Source of the DNA: Pochonia chlamydosporia 170
Lineage: Eukaryota; Ascomycota; Sordariomycetes; Hypocreales; Clavicipitaceae
DNA length: 64,000 nucleotides
Reading direction: 5' to 3'
Assembly: GCF_001653235.2 (NCBI RefSeq)
Contig: NC_035793.1
Coordinates: forward strand, 2,604,001 to 2,668,000
The notes under the pieces are model-generated. The model was not told the DNA's origin. It ran no database searches and saw nothing but the letters and a program-made list of their open reading frames with translations. Position 1 is the first letter of the stretch. Each line of letters opens with the position of its first letter. The position numbers and the translations under genes are program-made. Shown piece after piece: positions 36,118 through 45,701 of the stretch.

Positions 36118-36933
36118 GATCATGACCAGAGTGTTCATTGAGCGGCGACTCGATCGCCAGGGCCCGTTTCATAACGCTTTTATCTGCACGGTGCTACCCG
36201 GAGACGGCACCTACTAGTGGTGGCTGGTGGTACATCCTGCTTTATCCTAACAAAAGCCTTCAATGTGGTTGCTGATTTCTTTTCTCTCTTATGAATACCC
36301 CCTAGCCAGCAATTGGGTTTTTTTTTTCGCGGTGATGAATGGCAGCAGAGAAAACAGGGGGAGATTATGCTACGAATTCAGATGCCTATTGTATTGAGGT
36401 GACGATGACACTCAGAAACACTGAGGAAGGAGTTTTTGTCGGCGTTCCGGAAACTTTTGCTAAGGTTTGCCCCTGATATTTGATCGGTAGGTTTGTATTT
36501 TGTACGACATGCTTGGACTGCTAGGGACACTATTTTGACGACTCGTTGTATCACTCTGTTCATCGATATTCCTACGTTTGTTACTCGATTACTACAATTA
36601 CAGAGAGTGCACGTCGAACACATTATGAGAAGAAGTGGGCTGTATTGTTATGTAGAGGCCGGATAGCCATTGAGATCGTGATCTCAAATTAAAAAAAATC
36701 TGACTGTTTTTCTTCAAGGTCTAGTGCTCTCGAATATAAATTAGTATACATGACTTTTGCATCGTAGAATCATGAGGCTCGTTGTACCAAGCTCCCGCCA
36801 CAGTACTCTCGAAGACCAACCATGCCGTGGGAGGTACTTTAAGACTCTCCATGTCGTGCCTGCTCGAAATGTCTTAAATAGTGACCCAGATCCCGGCACG
36901 AAGCTGCCTTTAAAGATCCAAAAGGACAATCTT
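36118..36933. other. Convergent intergenic region
   Basis: 816 bases between converging stop codons. A T-run lies near 36319. No gene recognised. Confidence 0.6.
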
Positions 36934-37527
36934 CTATGAGGTTAGTATGGAGGAAATCACTTCGGCGGCAGCCTCGTTGTTCGTGCTGTTAATGACTTTG
37001 GCCGTCGCAGCGGAAAACACGACTGCCTCAGCAAAAATATCATCACAAGGTACGTAAAACTCCAAAACCTTGTCCCCATGTGCCGATTTCAGCTTTGCGA
37101 CAACATTTCCAGCTGCATCGTGCAGATACAGTGATGTGCCCGACATCTCGCTCAGTTTCCACTTCATCCGTCCTGTTACCGGCGACTCCAAGGTGTAATT
37201 GCCCGACATTTGACTCTGGCGTAGGGTTATGGGCATGCCACGCAAATGAAGCTCGCATTTTGACCCCGATGAGCTGAAGTACCCTTGGCCAATAATGTTG
37301 GGATGACTTGGATTTCCATAGTAAAGCACAACATTAGGTTTGGTAGATGTCGAGCCTGTAAAGGAATACAGCGGTGGTGCGTGGGAAGCAGCCCCGGTGG
37401 GATAGATTGTTGTGAGCTTTAAGGGATCTGAGGATGATATACAGATGGTGAATGCCCGAGAAGGTGTCTTTGCCTCTCCTCCTAGAGACTGGGACGCCGA
37501 GGCTAGGCGAGAAAGAAGACTGGGCAT
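36934..37527 (-). CDS. Hypothetical protein, possible tubby-like / LURP-one fold
   Basis: Intronless, 197 aa, starting MPSLLSRLASASQSLGGEAK. The middle is beta-rich and the C-terminus is a hydrophobic helix. The order of blocks resembles fungal tubby-C-like/LURP-one proteins: VVLYYGNPSHPNIIGQGYF, then SPVTGRMKWKL, LYLHDAAGNVVAKLKSAHG, and a final VPCDDIFAEAVVFSAATAKV helix. This is fold-level inference from the pattern, not a motif call. No signal peptide or catalytic motif is evident. It could be a membrane-associated lipid-binding protein, but nothing in the sequence proves a role. Confidence 0.75.
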   Translation of the reverse strand: MPSLLSRLASASQSLGGEAKTPSRAFTICISSSDPLKLTTIYPTGAASHAPPLYSFTGSTSTKPNVVLYYGNPSHPNIIGQGYFSSSGSKCELHLRGMPITLRQSQMSGNYTLESPVTGRMKWKLSEMSGTSLYLHDAAGNVVAKLKSAHGDKVLEFYVPCDDIFAEAVVFSAATAKVINSTNNEAAAEVISSILTS

Positions 37528-39171
37528 GCTGGACGACTGAAGTAGTATTTCCTTGACTTATCGACCTTGTTTATTGGAAGTGGAAAGGACATGAGTCAAA
37601 ATACAACAACAGTGGGCAGATGAAACAATATAGTCGTGGGCAGATGTGAACTGACGGGGAAATGGTTCTTATATACTAGTAGCTCATATAAGTAGCTCTT
37701 ACAAGAAGGGTGGCGGCCGTGACGAGATTCTGGGGCCAGTAAACCCGTCCGGTGGATTCAATGTTGGTTCAATGTTGGTTGTCTGTCTGAAGATGGTGTC
37801 TTGTGGACGGACTGTGCAACACCATGGGGAGAGTGACGTGGCGCCAGGTTTGTGTAAGACAACTCGTTCGAAGCATGTGAGATTGGCGTTAGATTACATC
37901 AGTCGACGACATGCCGAAGGCGCCAAACGAAGGGATCAAAGGCCATTAGTGACGTATTGCGTCAGACGCGCAGGATCAGCGGCTGTTGTGTCAATACTGT
38001 CTCGTACACCCGAGAGTACGGAGTATTTAGGCATAAAGTTGGCAGGTCGAGACTGGGGGCCAAAATAAACATACATGTAATCAATTGAACCTTCAAATTG
38101 AGGAGTCTGGTGGAGACGTTCCCAAAACGGTTCCATGTCCCGCTGCAGGAGCCAACATAAACATTGGAAGCACCAGACTTTGACGCCAGGCTCTGCCTCT
38201 GGGGTGAATGTCAAAGTTGTATCATGCCTTGGTTTCGTTTGCAATTGGTCATCATTGTCTTATTGTGAAGAGACCGGATATCCACGCCTGGCTCTACAAG
38301 TATTTATACGTCCACGAATGCAGACCTTACTGATGCAACAAGAATCCATGCCCGCCCTTCAAATGTTCCTGGCTGAGCCTCGTCGTACAGTTAGGTCAGT
38401 GAGCAACTTTCCCATTGATCGCCGCCTTGGATGTTTGCCTGCTTACCTACCTACGTAGGTAGTTTACATTTTCCCTTTATTCGTTTTTCTTTATTTAGCA
38501 CAAGTATATTAAATGCAGCCTGGCCAGTCCAAGCTGCCACCATCATGCTTGACCGACCAGTTTCATTTGTCGTAGTCCACCTAACGTAGCTCAAATAAAG
38601 TGAACTGGCACTGGATGCTCCTGGGATGCCCGAGCTTGCGACACATGACCAAAGGCGCTGAGGCAACATTGAACTCGGGGGGCATCTCAGGGAGGCAACC
38701 CACAGTCATGGATCGCCGTGCAACAGCCATCAAGCCTGGCTAGATGGTATTGGTGGACTGTGTCGAGAACGTGGTCGCAGGCAGGGCAAAAATCACAGCC
38801 GCACGCAATGCAGGCGAATTCGAAAACGTTACAAATATATGTCTGGTCGTTGTGCTGCCTCTTGGGACAGATATCCCTCGTGGGTCATATTCTGCTGCCG
38901 CACCAAAGCACCAAAGCATCAAAGCATCAATTTATAGCGGTTTTCTTTCATTGCACTTTTTTTCCTTTACAAAAAATCGCAAAGGTCTGGTAACACTAAT
39001 CACCAACTCGCCGCAAAACGGTTGAGATTCAACAAACGCTCAAAAAGCGCTAACTACTAGCATAAAGGCTCGATATACCCACGGTTCAGCGACAACCCGA
39101 GGAAGGGAGAAGGAGAGAGAAGCACAAAACAAATATATAATTCACAACACTGAAGCGCCTCACTTTCCACT

Positions 39172-39300
39172 ATGGGGTTCTCGTTCTCCAAACATTTTGG
39201 CGGCAAACACTTTGGAACCAGTGTGTATGTCGACAGACATGGCGTCCGACGTGGCGGCTTCCGGTTCTCCTTTGGCAAGTTCAGCTGCTTCAAATCCTGA
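39172..39300 (+). CDS. Candidate micro-ORF, 42 aa, Phe/Gly/Ser/Lys-rich
   Basis: An intact 43-codon frame begins MGFSFSKHFGGKHFG and ends FSFGKFSCFKS. The composition is strongly biased: many Phe, Gly, Lys, Ser and His, no Trp, no Glu. The start context is good (A at -3, G at +4), a TATATAA-like sequence lies about 40 bases upstream, and an AATAAA signal lies at 39471, about 170 bases after the stop. Nothing similar comes to mind with confidence. It may encode a small basic peptide; it may equally be chance in a 2.9 kb intergenic region. Confidence 0.35.
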   Translation: MGFSFSKHFGGKHFGTSVYVDRHGVRRGGFRFSFGKFSCFKS

Positions 39301-39811
39301 AGCGAGTTGCGACTTTTAAAGCTTGAGGTTATCTGTACCGGAGTGTGGTGTTTACTGAAACTGTCTGGTAGTATTTTTGTTTGAAGTGAGATTAAGAGCG
39401 CGACGCACTCGTCTCCTCTGCGTCTCTCCTTTCTGTGTTGCTATTGACCAGCCGGATGAAATATGATGACAATAAATACTTGAGTATTCAAATCAAGCCT
39501 GCTTACACCAGTTTGCATCGTGCACTGTGAGGTTATGCAGGCCAAGGCTCTGTTGTTTGGATGTGTCAACTATTTACTATATTCAATGAAATGTGTGGTA
39601 GAACCGCCCACTAACCCAGTGCCATCAGTGCCATCAGTGCCATCAGTCCATATCCGGTTGAAACCACAAACATGTCCAGTAGACACGGATTTGACTGCCA
39701 GATCTATTATGTCTGATATTCGAGACACCCGGAGGCATCCAGGTGCTAAATAGCCCCATCAGCAGTTGCCTCTGGTGCCACCGTAATTATTGAGGCTTTC
39801 AGATGTTCCAA

Positions 39812-40035
39812 GTCTGGTGGATGTGGCCATATTGGACCATGCACCATGGGCGCTGAGCATCAGCACACCTGCAGCGCTGGCACCAGACATGCAGCAGCAC
39901 TTGAGACCAGTTGACCTCTGGCAGACTGGACACGCACCCATTCAGTGTTGACCAGACCCACCAGCACCATTGAACCAGACTTGACAGGCCCAGCCAGGCC
40001 TCATCATTACAGTCACTCTCAAGCTAGCACCAGAC
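39812..40035. repeat. Cluster of ACCAGAC / GTCTGGT words near the RAD9 promoter
   Basis: Copies at 39812 (reverse), 39882, 39951, 39974 (extended ACCAGACTTGACA) and 40029, mixed with CATTGAACC and AACATTGA words. Confidence 0.75.
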
Positions 40036-40379
40036 CTCAACTTCGATTGAACATTGAGACTCCACCGGCGTTGGAACTTCTCAACATGAAGTCACAGTGC
40101 CGTCTCACCAAACTATGAGCCAGCGCAGTCAGAACCTGTCGCGTCGAACCTTCACTACTGTATTCTGTCCACTTGCCTGCAACTGCGTCAACTTGACTCT
40201 GCCATGCTTCGCATTGGGGAGCTTCCAGAACTACCGTCACAGTTGACACATTGACTTTCAGTCTTGCCACCATTCTCTTGGCTGTTTCTCCTTCGATTGA
40301 CAGGTAAACGCTGTTCATCCCGGCCCTCTTCTGAGTGGCTTCATCTTCTCGGCACAGTCAACTGGTCCCTTGTCGTACT

Positions 40380-42128
40380 ATGGCCGTCTTGTCCTTCACG
40401 CTAAGCGAAGAAGGCGTGTCTGCCTTTCGGGATGCCCTCATATGTCTCAATAAATTCAGCGATGATGTGTCTCTGGAAGCCCGCAAGGATTCGGTAAGGG
40501 ACCCATGTTGTAGCAACGCATTTGTTGATAAAGTACCTTCCAAACTGCTCACATCTGCCTCCTTCATAGTTCGTCCTGACAACCTTGAACAACTCCAAGT
40601 CGGCGTATGCGAGCTTCAAATTCGCCACAACCAGATTCTTCTCCAAATACCAATTTATGCCCATCGGCCAATTTCGCGATAGATTCTATTGCACGCTATA
40701 TATAAGGGTTTGTCTATATCCGGCCCCTTTCCGCCCTCCACTCGTCCATTGTTGTTTCCTCTGTCCCCTACTACCATCCACAGTTCGTCCGCCTGTCATG
40801 ATCAGCGTGCTTTCGCTCGTCTTTGCTGTTCCTGTACTGTTCCTGTACTGACCATGAACTCAGTCGCTCATATCTCTGTTCCGCAGCCGTTCAAGCTCAG
40901 AAAGTCAACGGGATGCCGAGAAGCAGACTCTCGTAGACAGATGTGACATCATAGTCGAAGACGGAGAGGGCGTCAGAAGCCGATTCATCGCTCGTGTTGT
41001 GTTTCGGAATGGTCTTACATCCACCCATCGTCTACCTTTCGAGGTCGTTGTACCCGTCCACGCAAAGTTTAGTAGACAGGACGCTCCGCAGCATTGGACA
41101 ATATCATCGCGGACTCTTCGTCAACTCATGGATCACTTTGGACCCGGCATCGAGTACTTAGACATTAACACCGACGGTGATCATGTGAACTTCACCTGTT
41201 TCAGCGAAAAGACAGTTAGTCAGGATGGTAAGATGGATGAACCCAGGTCGGCGTGAAGACAAAACCATCACTAACATCGAATCGAAGCTGTCTTAAAAAA
41301 ACCGTTGCAGACCTCTATTGCCGTCGAAGCGGATGAGTTTGACGATATTGACGTTGAAGATAAGCTGCACATCGTCATTTCTGTCAAAGACTTCCGCGCC
41401 ATCATCCAACACGCAGGAATTACTGGAAATGCCATCACTGCGAGATATTCACTCCCAGCAAAACCTATTCAACTATCATATTCTGGAGACGCCCTGGCCT
41501 GCGAATTTCTGGTCATGACCGTTGGGGAGCGTGGCAGCAATCCTGCCCAAAAGACGAAAAAGGGTCGCAAGGGAGCAACAGCTGGTGCAGGTCCACACTT
41601 GGAAGCCGCTTCTTGCAGGACAAGTGTTGCCCCAAATGAGACCGTCTCAAATTTGCAACCTCACACGACGTCGCAATCTATTTACCCAAGTGCAAAATCG
41701 GCCGTACCCAACCCAACGCCTCATCGTAGTGCTGCTAGAGCCAGCGCGTCACGAATCGGTGCCTTTGACCTACGGCCCTCTCAGAAACCCCCTGCCCCTA
41801 CCATCCGCTCAGAAAGCTTGTTCGTCGACGACGACGGGTGGGAACCTGTGAGAGACGAGGAAGAGGATGTCGAACAGAATACCAGGCTGGAATGGGACCA
41901 TAGTGCTGACCCGGTAAGTCTACTAATCTTGTCGCTCTGTTATCGAGCCAGCTCCCTGATCTGGAATAGAACCCATCCGCGATGCAGCTGAGTCGCATCG
42001 AAGAGCGGCATGCAGCCAGCTTAGGACGTCAGCAAGCGGCAGATGCCAACGCAGCCGCAGAATCAACATATTTGGAACCTACACAAAAGCTATCGGATGT
42101 CAAAGGCCTGGCCTTATTTCCTGACTAG
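40380..42128 (+). CDS. rad9: Rad9, DNA-damage checkpoint clamp (9-1-1) subunit
   Basis: PCNA-like subunit of the Rad9-Hus1-Rad1 clamp that is loaded at damaged DNA and activates the checkpoint kinase. Exons 40380..40493, 40570..40707, 40864..41227, 41288..41913 and 41970..42128 give 466 aa. Diagnostic blocks: MAVLSFTLSEEGVSAFRDAL, CLNKFSDDVSLEARKDS, then FVLTTLNNSKSAYASF and QFRDRFYCTLYIR. After the second intron come SLISLFRSR, LRQLMDHFGPGIEYLDINTD and KLHIVISVKDFRAIIQHAG. The N-terminal 280 residues are the clamp domain; the rest is the Ser/Pro-rich tail that receives checkpoint phosphorylation, ending VKGLALFPD. The third exon starts at TCG after an AACTCAG acceptor; this restores the LISLF block. 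It converges on the RCC1 gene with only 25 bases between stop codons. Confidence 0.93.
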
Positions 42129-42153
42129 AATCCTCTTCCTACCACGCCAATTC

Positions 42154-43284
42154 TCACCCAGACTGGGTCGAACGGGGGGGATTGTGATCCAATGGTTCTC
42201 GGCCTATACATATCCAGCTTGTAGCACACCCTGCGCCGATTCTAGTGATCTGAGAATCTGCAGGAATAAACTTTGATGATGCAATTACATTCCACCGGCC
42301 TTTGACATTGTTGTTTTCCACCCTGGGACCACAATTGCCGTGCTCACCCCAACCCCATGACAACACATCGCCATCTAGTGACAAAGCAACAACATGTTCA
42401 CTACCAATTGCGATTTGCTTTATGCGAGGCAGATTCGGCGGTGGAAGTTGACCATGATCATCTCTACCCCAAGCCTGCAAAACCCCGTCCTCTTTCAGGA
42501 TGTAAACAGCACCCCAACCAGCGGCAATATCTGTCCACGATGGCGCCACACTGGGACTCTTGGAGATAATCCCCCACTTGTCCGACCCCAATGCTTGCAT
42601 TTTTCCACTCCCAGGCTCTCCGAAGAAACAGGTCGCTTCCTTGGTACAAACCGCGCGTGTAACTCCGAATCCGATGCCGTCTATCCTTCGAGGCTCGTAG
42701 ACGACGCCGGCTGGTTCTCCCACTTGCGACTTCCTACAGTTGCCCCAGCCGTAGGCATCTCCGTTGTCGAGCACAGTAACAACATGTCCCATGCACGCTG
42801 CCAGGTCAACTATCTCGCATCCCGGCGGAGGGAAGTTTGGTAGCTTAGTAGCTGATGGAGTTCGGAGGATGAGTTCTCCAGAACCAAGCTCGCCCCTCAT
42901 ACCCATTCCAAAGCTAAAGATGCTAGTTCTTCTCCCAGTGCTATCTTTTGACACAACGAAAGAAGCCTCCCAAGTTGCTGCGATGAGAACAGGAGATCCA
43001 ATCTGGTCTTCATGTCCATCACGAACAAGACGAACTGGCTGAAATGCAGAGGCGTTGGAGACGCTGTTAATGCCACAAGCTCCAGTAGACGGATCACCGC
43101 TCCAGTATAGATCGCCGGATTCGCACAAAATTAGTGTGTGGTTGCCACCGGCAGCGATCGCTGTTATTCTGGAGTTTGGAGGTTTAGGGTGAAATTGAAC
43201 TGGCTTCGGAACGGATACATCCTCTTCATGTCCAATACCCAGCTGTCCTGATCCATTCGACCCAATGGCGAAGATGGCTTCCAT
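42154..43284 (-). CDS. RCC1-repeat protein, Ats1-like
   Basis: Intronless, 376 aa: a seven-bladed RCC1 beta-propeller. Repeat units are visible as FAIGSNGSGQLGIG, AGGNHTLILCESGDLYWSG, FSFGMGMRGELGSG, GHVVTVLDNGDAYGWGNC, AAGWGAVYILKEDGVLQAWG and GSEHVVALSLDGDVLSWGWG. Size and single-domain layout match fungal Ats1, which in yeast works with Kti11 in diphthamide synthesis and wobble-uridine tRNA modification and was first found as an alpha-tubulin suppressor. The nuclear Ran exchange factor RCC1 usually has a basic N-terminal tail, absent here, so Ats1 is preferred. It shares a tail-to-tail junction with RAD9 and is divergent from the prephenate dehydrogenase gene. Confidence 0.85.
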   Translation of the reverse strand: MEAIFAIGSNGSGQLGIGHEEDVSVPKPVQFHPKPPNSRITAIAAGGNHTLILCESGDLYWSGDPSTGACGINSVSNASAFQPVRLVRDGHEDQIGSPVLIAATWEASFVVSKDSTGRRTSIFSFGMGMRGELGSGELILRTPSATKLPNFPPPGCEIVDLAACMGHVVTVLDNGDAYGWGNCRKSQVGEPAGVVYEPRRIDGIGFGVTRAVCTKEATCFFGEPGSGKMQALGSDKWGIISKSPSVAPSWTDIAAGWGAVYILKEDGVLQAWGRDDHGQLPPPNLPRIKQIAIGSEHVVALSLDGDVLSWGWGEHGNCGPRVENNNVKGRWNVIASSKFIPADSQITRIGAGCATSWICIGREPLDHNPPRSTQSG

Positions 43285-43878
43285 TGCGGTTGCCGAACCG
43301 GAAGAAGATTGATTCGAATATTTTGACTCGGATTAGCACAATCCAGTTGGCTGGCCACCCTCACCACAAGTCAGCACCTCTACTGCACTGCGCTTGGGAA
43401 TAAGCAGATCCAGAAAAGCAGCCTGGTATAACGAGACTCAGTGAGCCCAATTCTAGCTAATCCGTCAGTTTAGTTGTATGGCCTTTGCAAGTGTTAGGCA
43501 AGTCAATTCGGTCAGATAGCACCTAGGTACCTAAAAATGTTCGCCTCGCGGCACTTACCCTCGTGGCTAATATACTTCATCAATAAGTGAAGTGCCAACT
43601 TATGCTTTGCCTGGGATGAATGGGTCTCTACATCCCTGTTCGCACCTGGGTATGCTTACCTAAGAAGGTACCCACTTCAACTGATTGGAAACCTTTTAAG
43701 CTGCATTTTTTTTCTCATCCAACGCAAATTCTTTCCCATTCATCTTGCCAACCAAGCACAGCAGCAAGACCTGACTTGGTAACCTTGTGCTTCCAGGCTC
43801 GTCAGGCCAAGCACAAAATTTGAGTGAGGATGTGATCCATTGTATCTGCTTAATGCTTTCAATCAAAAGGCAGACACA
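43285..43878. promoter_or_regulatory. Shared divergent promoter, Ats1-like / TYR1
   Basis: 594 bases between divergent start codons. Contains a near-palindromic CACCTAGGTACC block at 43521 and a TACCTAAGAAGGTACC sequence near 43657. Confidence 0.55.
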
Positions 43879-45701
43879 ATGGCCCTCACAGATATGAATC
43901 CCCCAGCTGGGATGGAGAACTTTGTCGTTGGCTTGATCGGCATGGGCGATATGGGCAAGATGTATGCCGAAAGACTGTCTGCAGCCGGATGGAGGTAAGT
44001 TCATTGGGGAATACAACCCTGTTTGCCCACATTGGAGGCCCTGTCCAACATACAATTGGCATCGGTACGTTTGAGTCTGAACTTTCACACTTTCCCACCA
44101 CCCTCCCAGCTTCTATGATGACTAGAGCGCATTTGGCTCGAGCATTGTTCGAGGTTGCCCTTGTGCCGTTCCGGCTCTTGGTCTCAGCCTCGTGCTCTCA
44201 ATGATGTAAACGCTTGCTACCTTAACAAACTTTTGTCTGAAGAAGCATCCATGGTTTTTCTGCAACTTCACATTCACACAAGCTTGCTTTCGAGGAACCA
44301 TGCAGCTAACAACACTGCAAGATATAGGGACTAAAGGCAATTGTCTACAGAATCCTGGCGTGCGATAGAGAAGATAGATTCGATAGCCTCAGAGAACAAT
44401 ATGCTGGAAAAGTACGACCCATACTGCCTGTCCAAGTTGCTTTTCAGTTATAGTTCCATACTGAAGCTGGCTTCAGAATAATATAGAAATTTGCCGCAAT
44501 GGCCACTATGTCTCACGGGCTAGCGACTACATCATATACAGCGTCGAAGCCGCCATCATTGACCGTGTGATCGCGCAATTTGGGCCTTGTACGCTTCCCC
44601 ATGAATTACCAGAGCCCTTACCATCTAAAACCACATTTCTGACATCACCCGACGGTAGCGACAAAGATGGGTGCCATCGTAGGCGGACAGACCTCTTGCA
44701 AGTCGCCCGAAATTAGAGCATTTGAGGAATACTTGCCGCCAGATGTTCACATTGTATCGTGCCACTCGCTGCATGGTCCGGGCGTTGATACACATAATCA
44801 GCCTTTAGTTCTCATTCAACACCGTGCCCCGGATGAGGCTTTGCGGAAGGTAGAGACCGTACTTAGCTGCTTGCGATCAAAATTCGTTTACTTGACTGCT
44901 CAAGAGCATGATCGCATCACGGCAGATACGCAAGCCGTTACCCACGCGGCATTTTTGTCCATGGGAAAGGCTTGGCACGCAAACAGTCAGTTTCCTTGGG
45001 AGTTGAATCGTTATGTGGGTGGCATCGAGAATGTCAAGATCAATACCATGCTGCGAATCTACGGCCAGAAGTGGCACGTTTATGCAGGTCTAGCCATCCT
45101 GAATCCGGAGGCTAAAAAACAAGTGGCTCAGTACGCTGAGAGCGTGACTGCCTTGTATAAACTCATGCTCAAAGGGGACCTTGATGGGCTTCGAAACAGA
45201 GTTTATCATGCCAGGGACAAGGTGTTCGGCTCGGCATCGGATTGGGACGGTCGACCTTTGATTGAACCTTCGATTTTGTCGTCATTTTCACTCGGCAAGC
45301 CAACAGATGCCCCGCCGAGGCCGAACAATCATCTGAGCCTTCTAGGGATGGTAGACTGTTGGGCTGCTCTGGACATTGTTCCATATGACCATATGCTCTG
45401 TAGCACACCCCTTTTCCGACTCCGACTCGGCGTGACTGAACACTTATTCCGCAATACGTCACTGCTGGACGAAACATTACGAACGGCAGTGGAGGACAAG
45501 ATGTATCGAAGCGATGATCTTGAGTTCACCTTTGCAGCACGAGGCTGGGCTGAGTGCGTTTCACTTGGCCACTTTGAGACATGGGAAAAAAGATTTGTAA
45601 GCACACAGGAGTTCTTCCAGCCGCGTTTTGCAGAGGCCAAGGTTGTCGGTGATCAGATGATGCGGAAAGTCCTGGAGAGCTATAAGGAAGATGAGAAATG
45701 A
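43879..45701 (+). CDS. tyr1: Prephenate dehydrogenase (tyrosine biosynthesis)
   Basis: NADP-dependent oxidative decarboxylation of prephenate to 4-hydroxyphenylpyruvate in tyrosine synthesis, cytosolic. Exons 43879..43994, 44351..44411, 44477..44588 and 44659..45701 give 443 aa, the size of fungal Tyr1. The Rossmann motif VVGLIGMGDMGKMYAERL is in exon 1. The small exons 2 and 3 encode ILACDREDRFDSLREQYAG and ICRNGHYVSRASDYIIYSVE. Exon 4 opens with MGAIVGGQTSCKSPEI and then the catalytic CHSLHGPGVDTHNQPLVLIQ and QAVTHAAFLSMGKAW blocks. The helical dimer domain follows. Intron 1 is 356 nt, much longer than other introns here. Exon borders restore the family alignment at every junction. Confidence 0.93.

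Larger units (their letters stand above)
37528..40379. other. Long intergenic region rich in short repeats
   Basis: 2.9 kb apart from a candidate micro-ORF at 39172. Contains a direct repeat of TTCAATGTTGG (37757-37779), TACGGAGTA (38017), an imperfect TACCTACGTAGGTA palindrome (about 38444-38461), CAAAGCAC/CAAAGCAT tandem units (38901-38930), a 9-base tandem of CAGTGCCAT (39617-39647), and five ACCAGAC/GTCTGGT words (39812-40035). The final part is the RAD9 promoter/leader. Confidence 0.65.
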
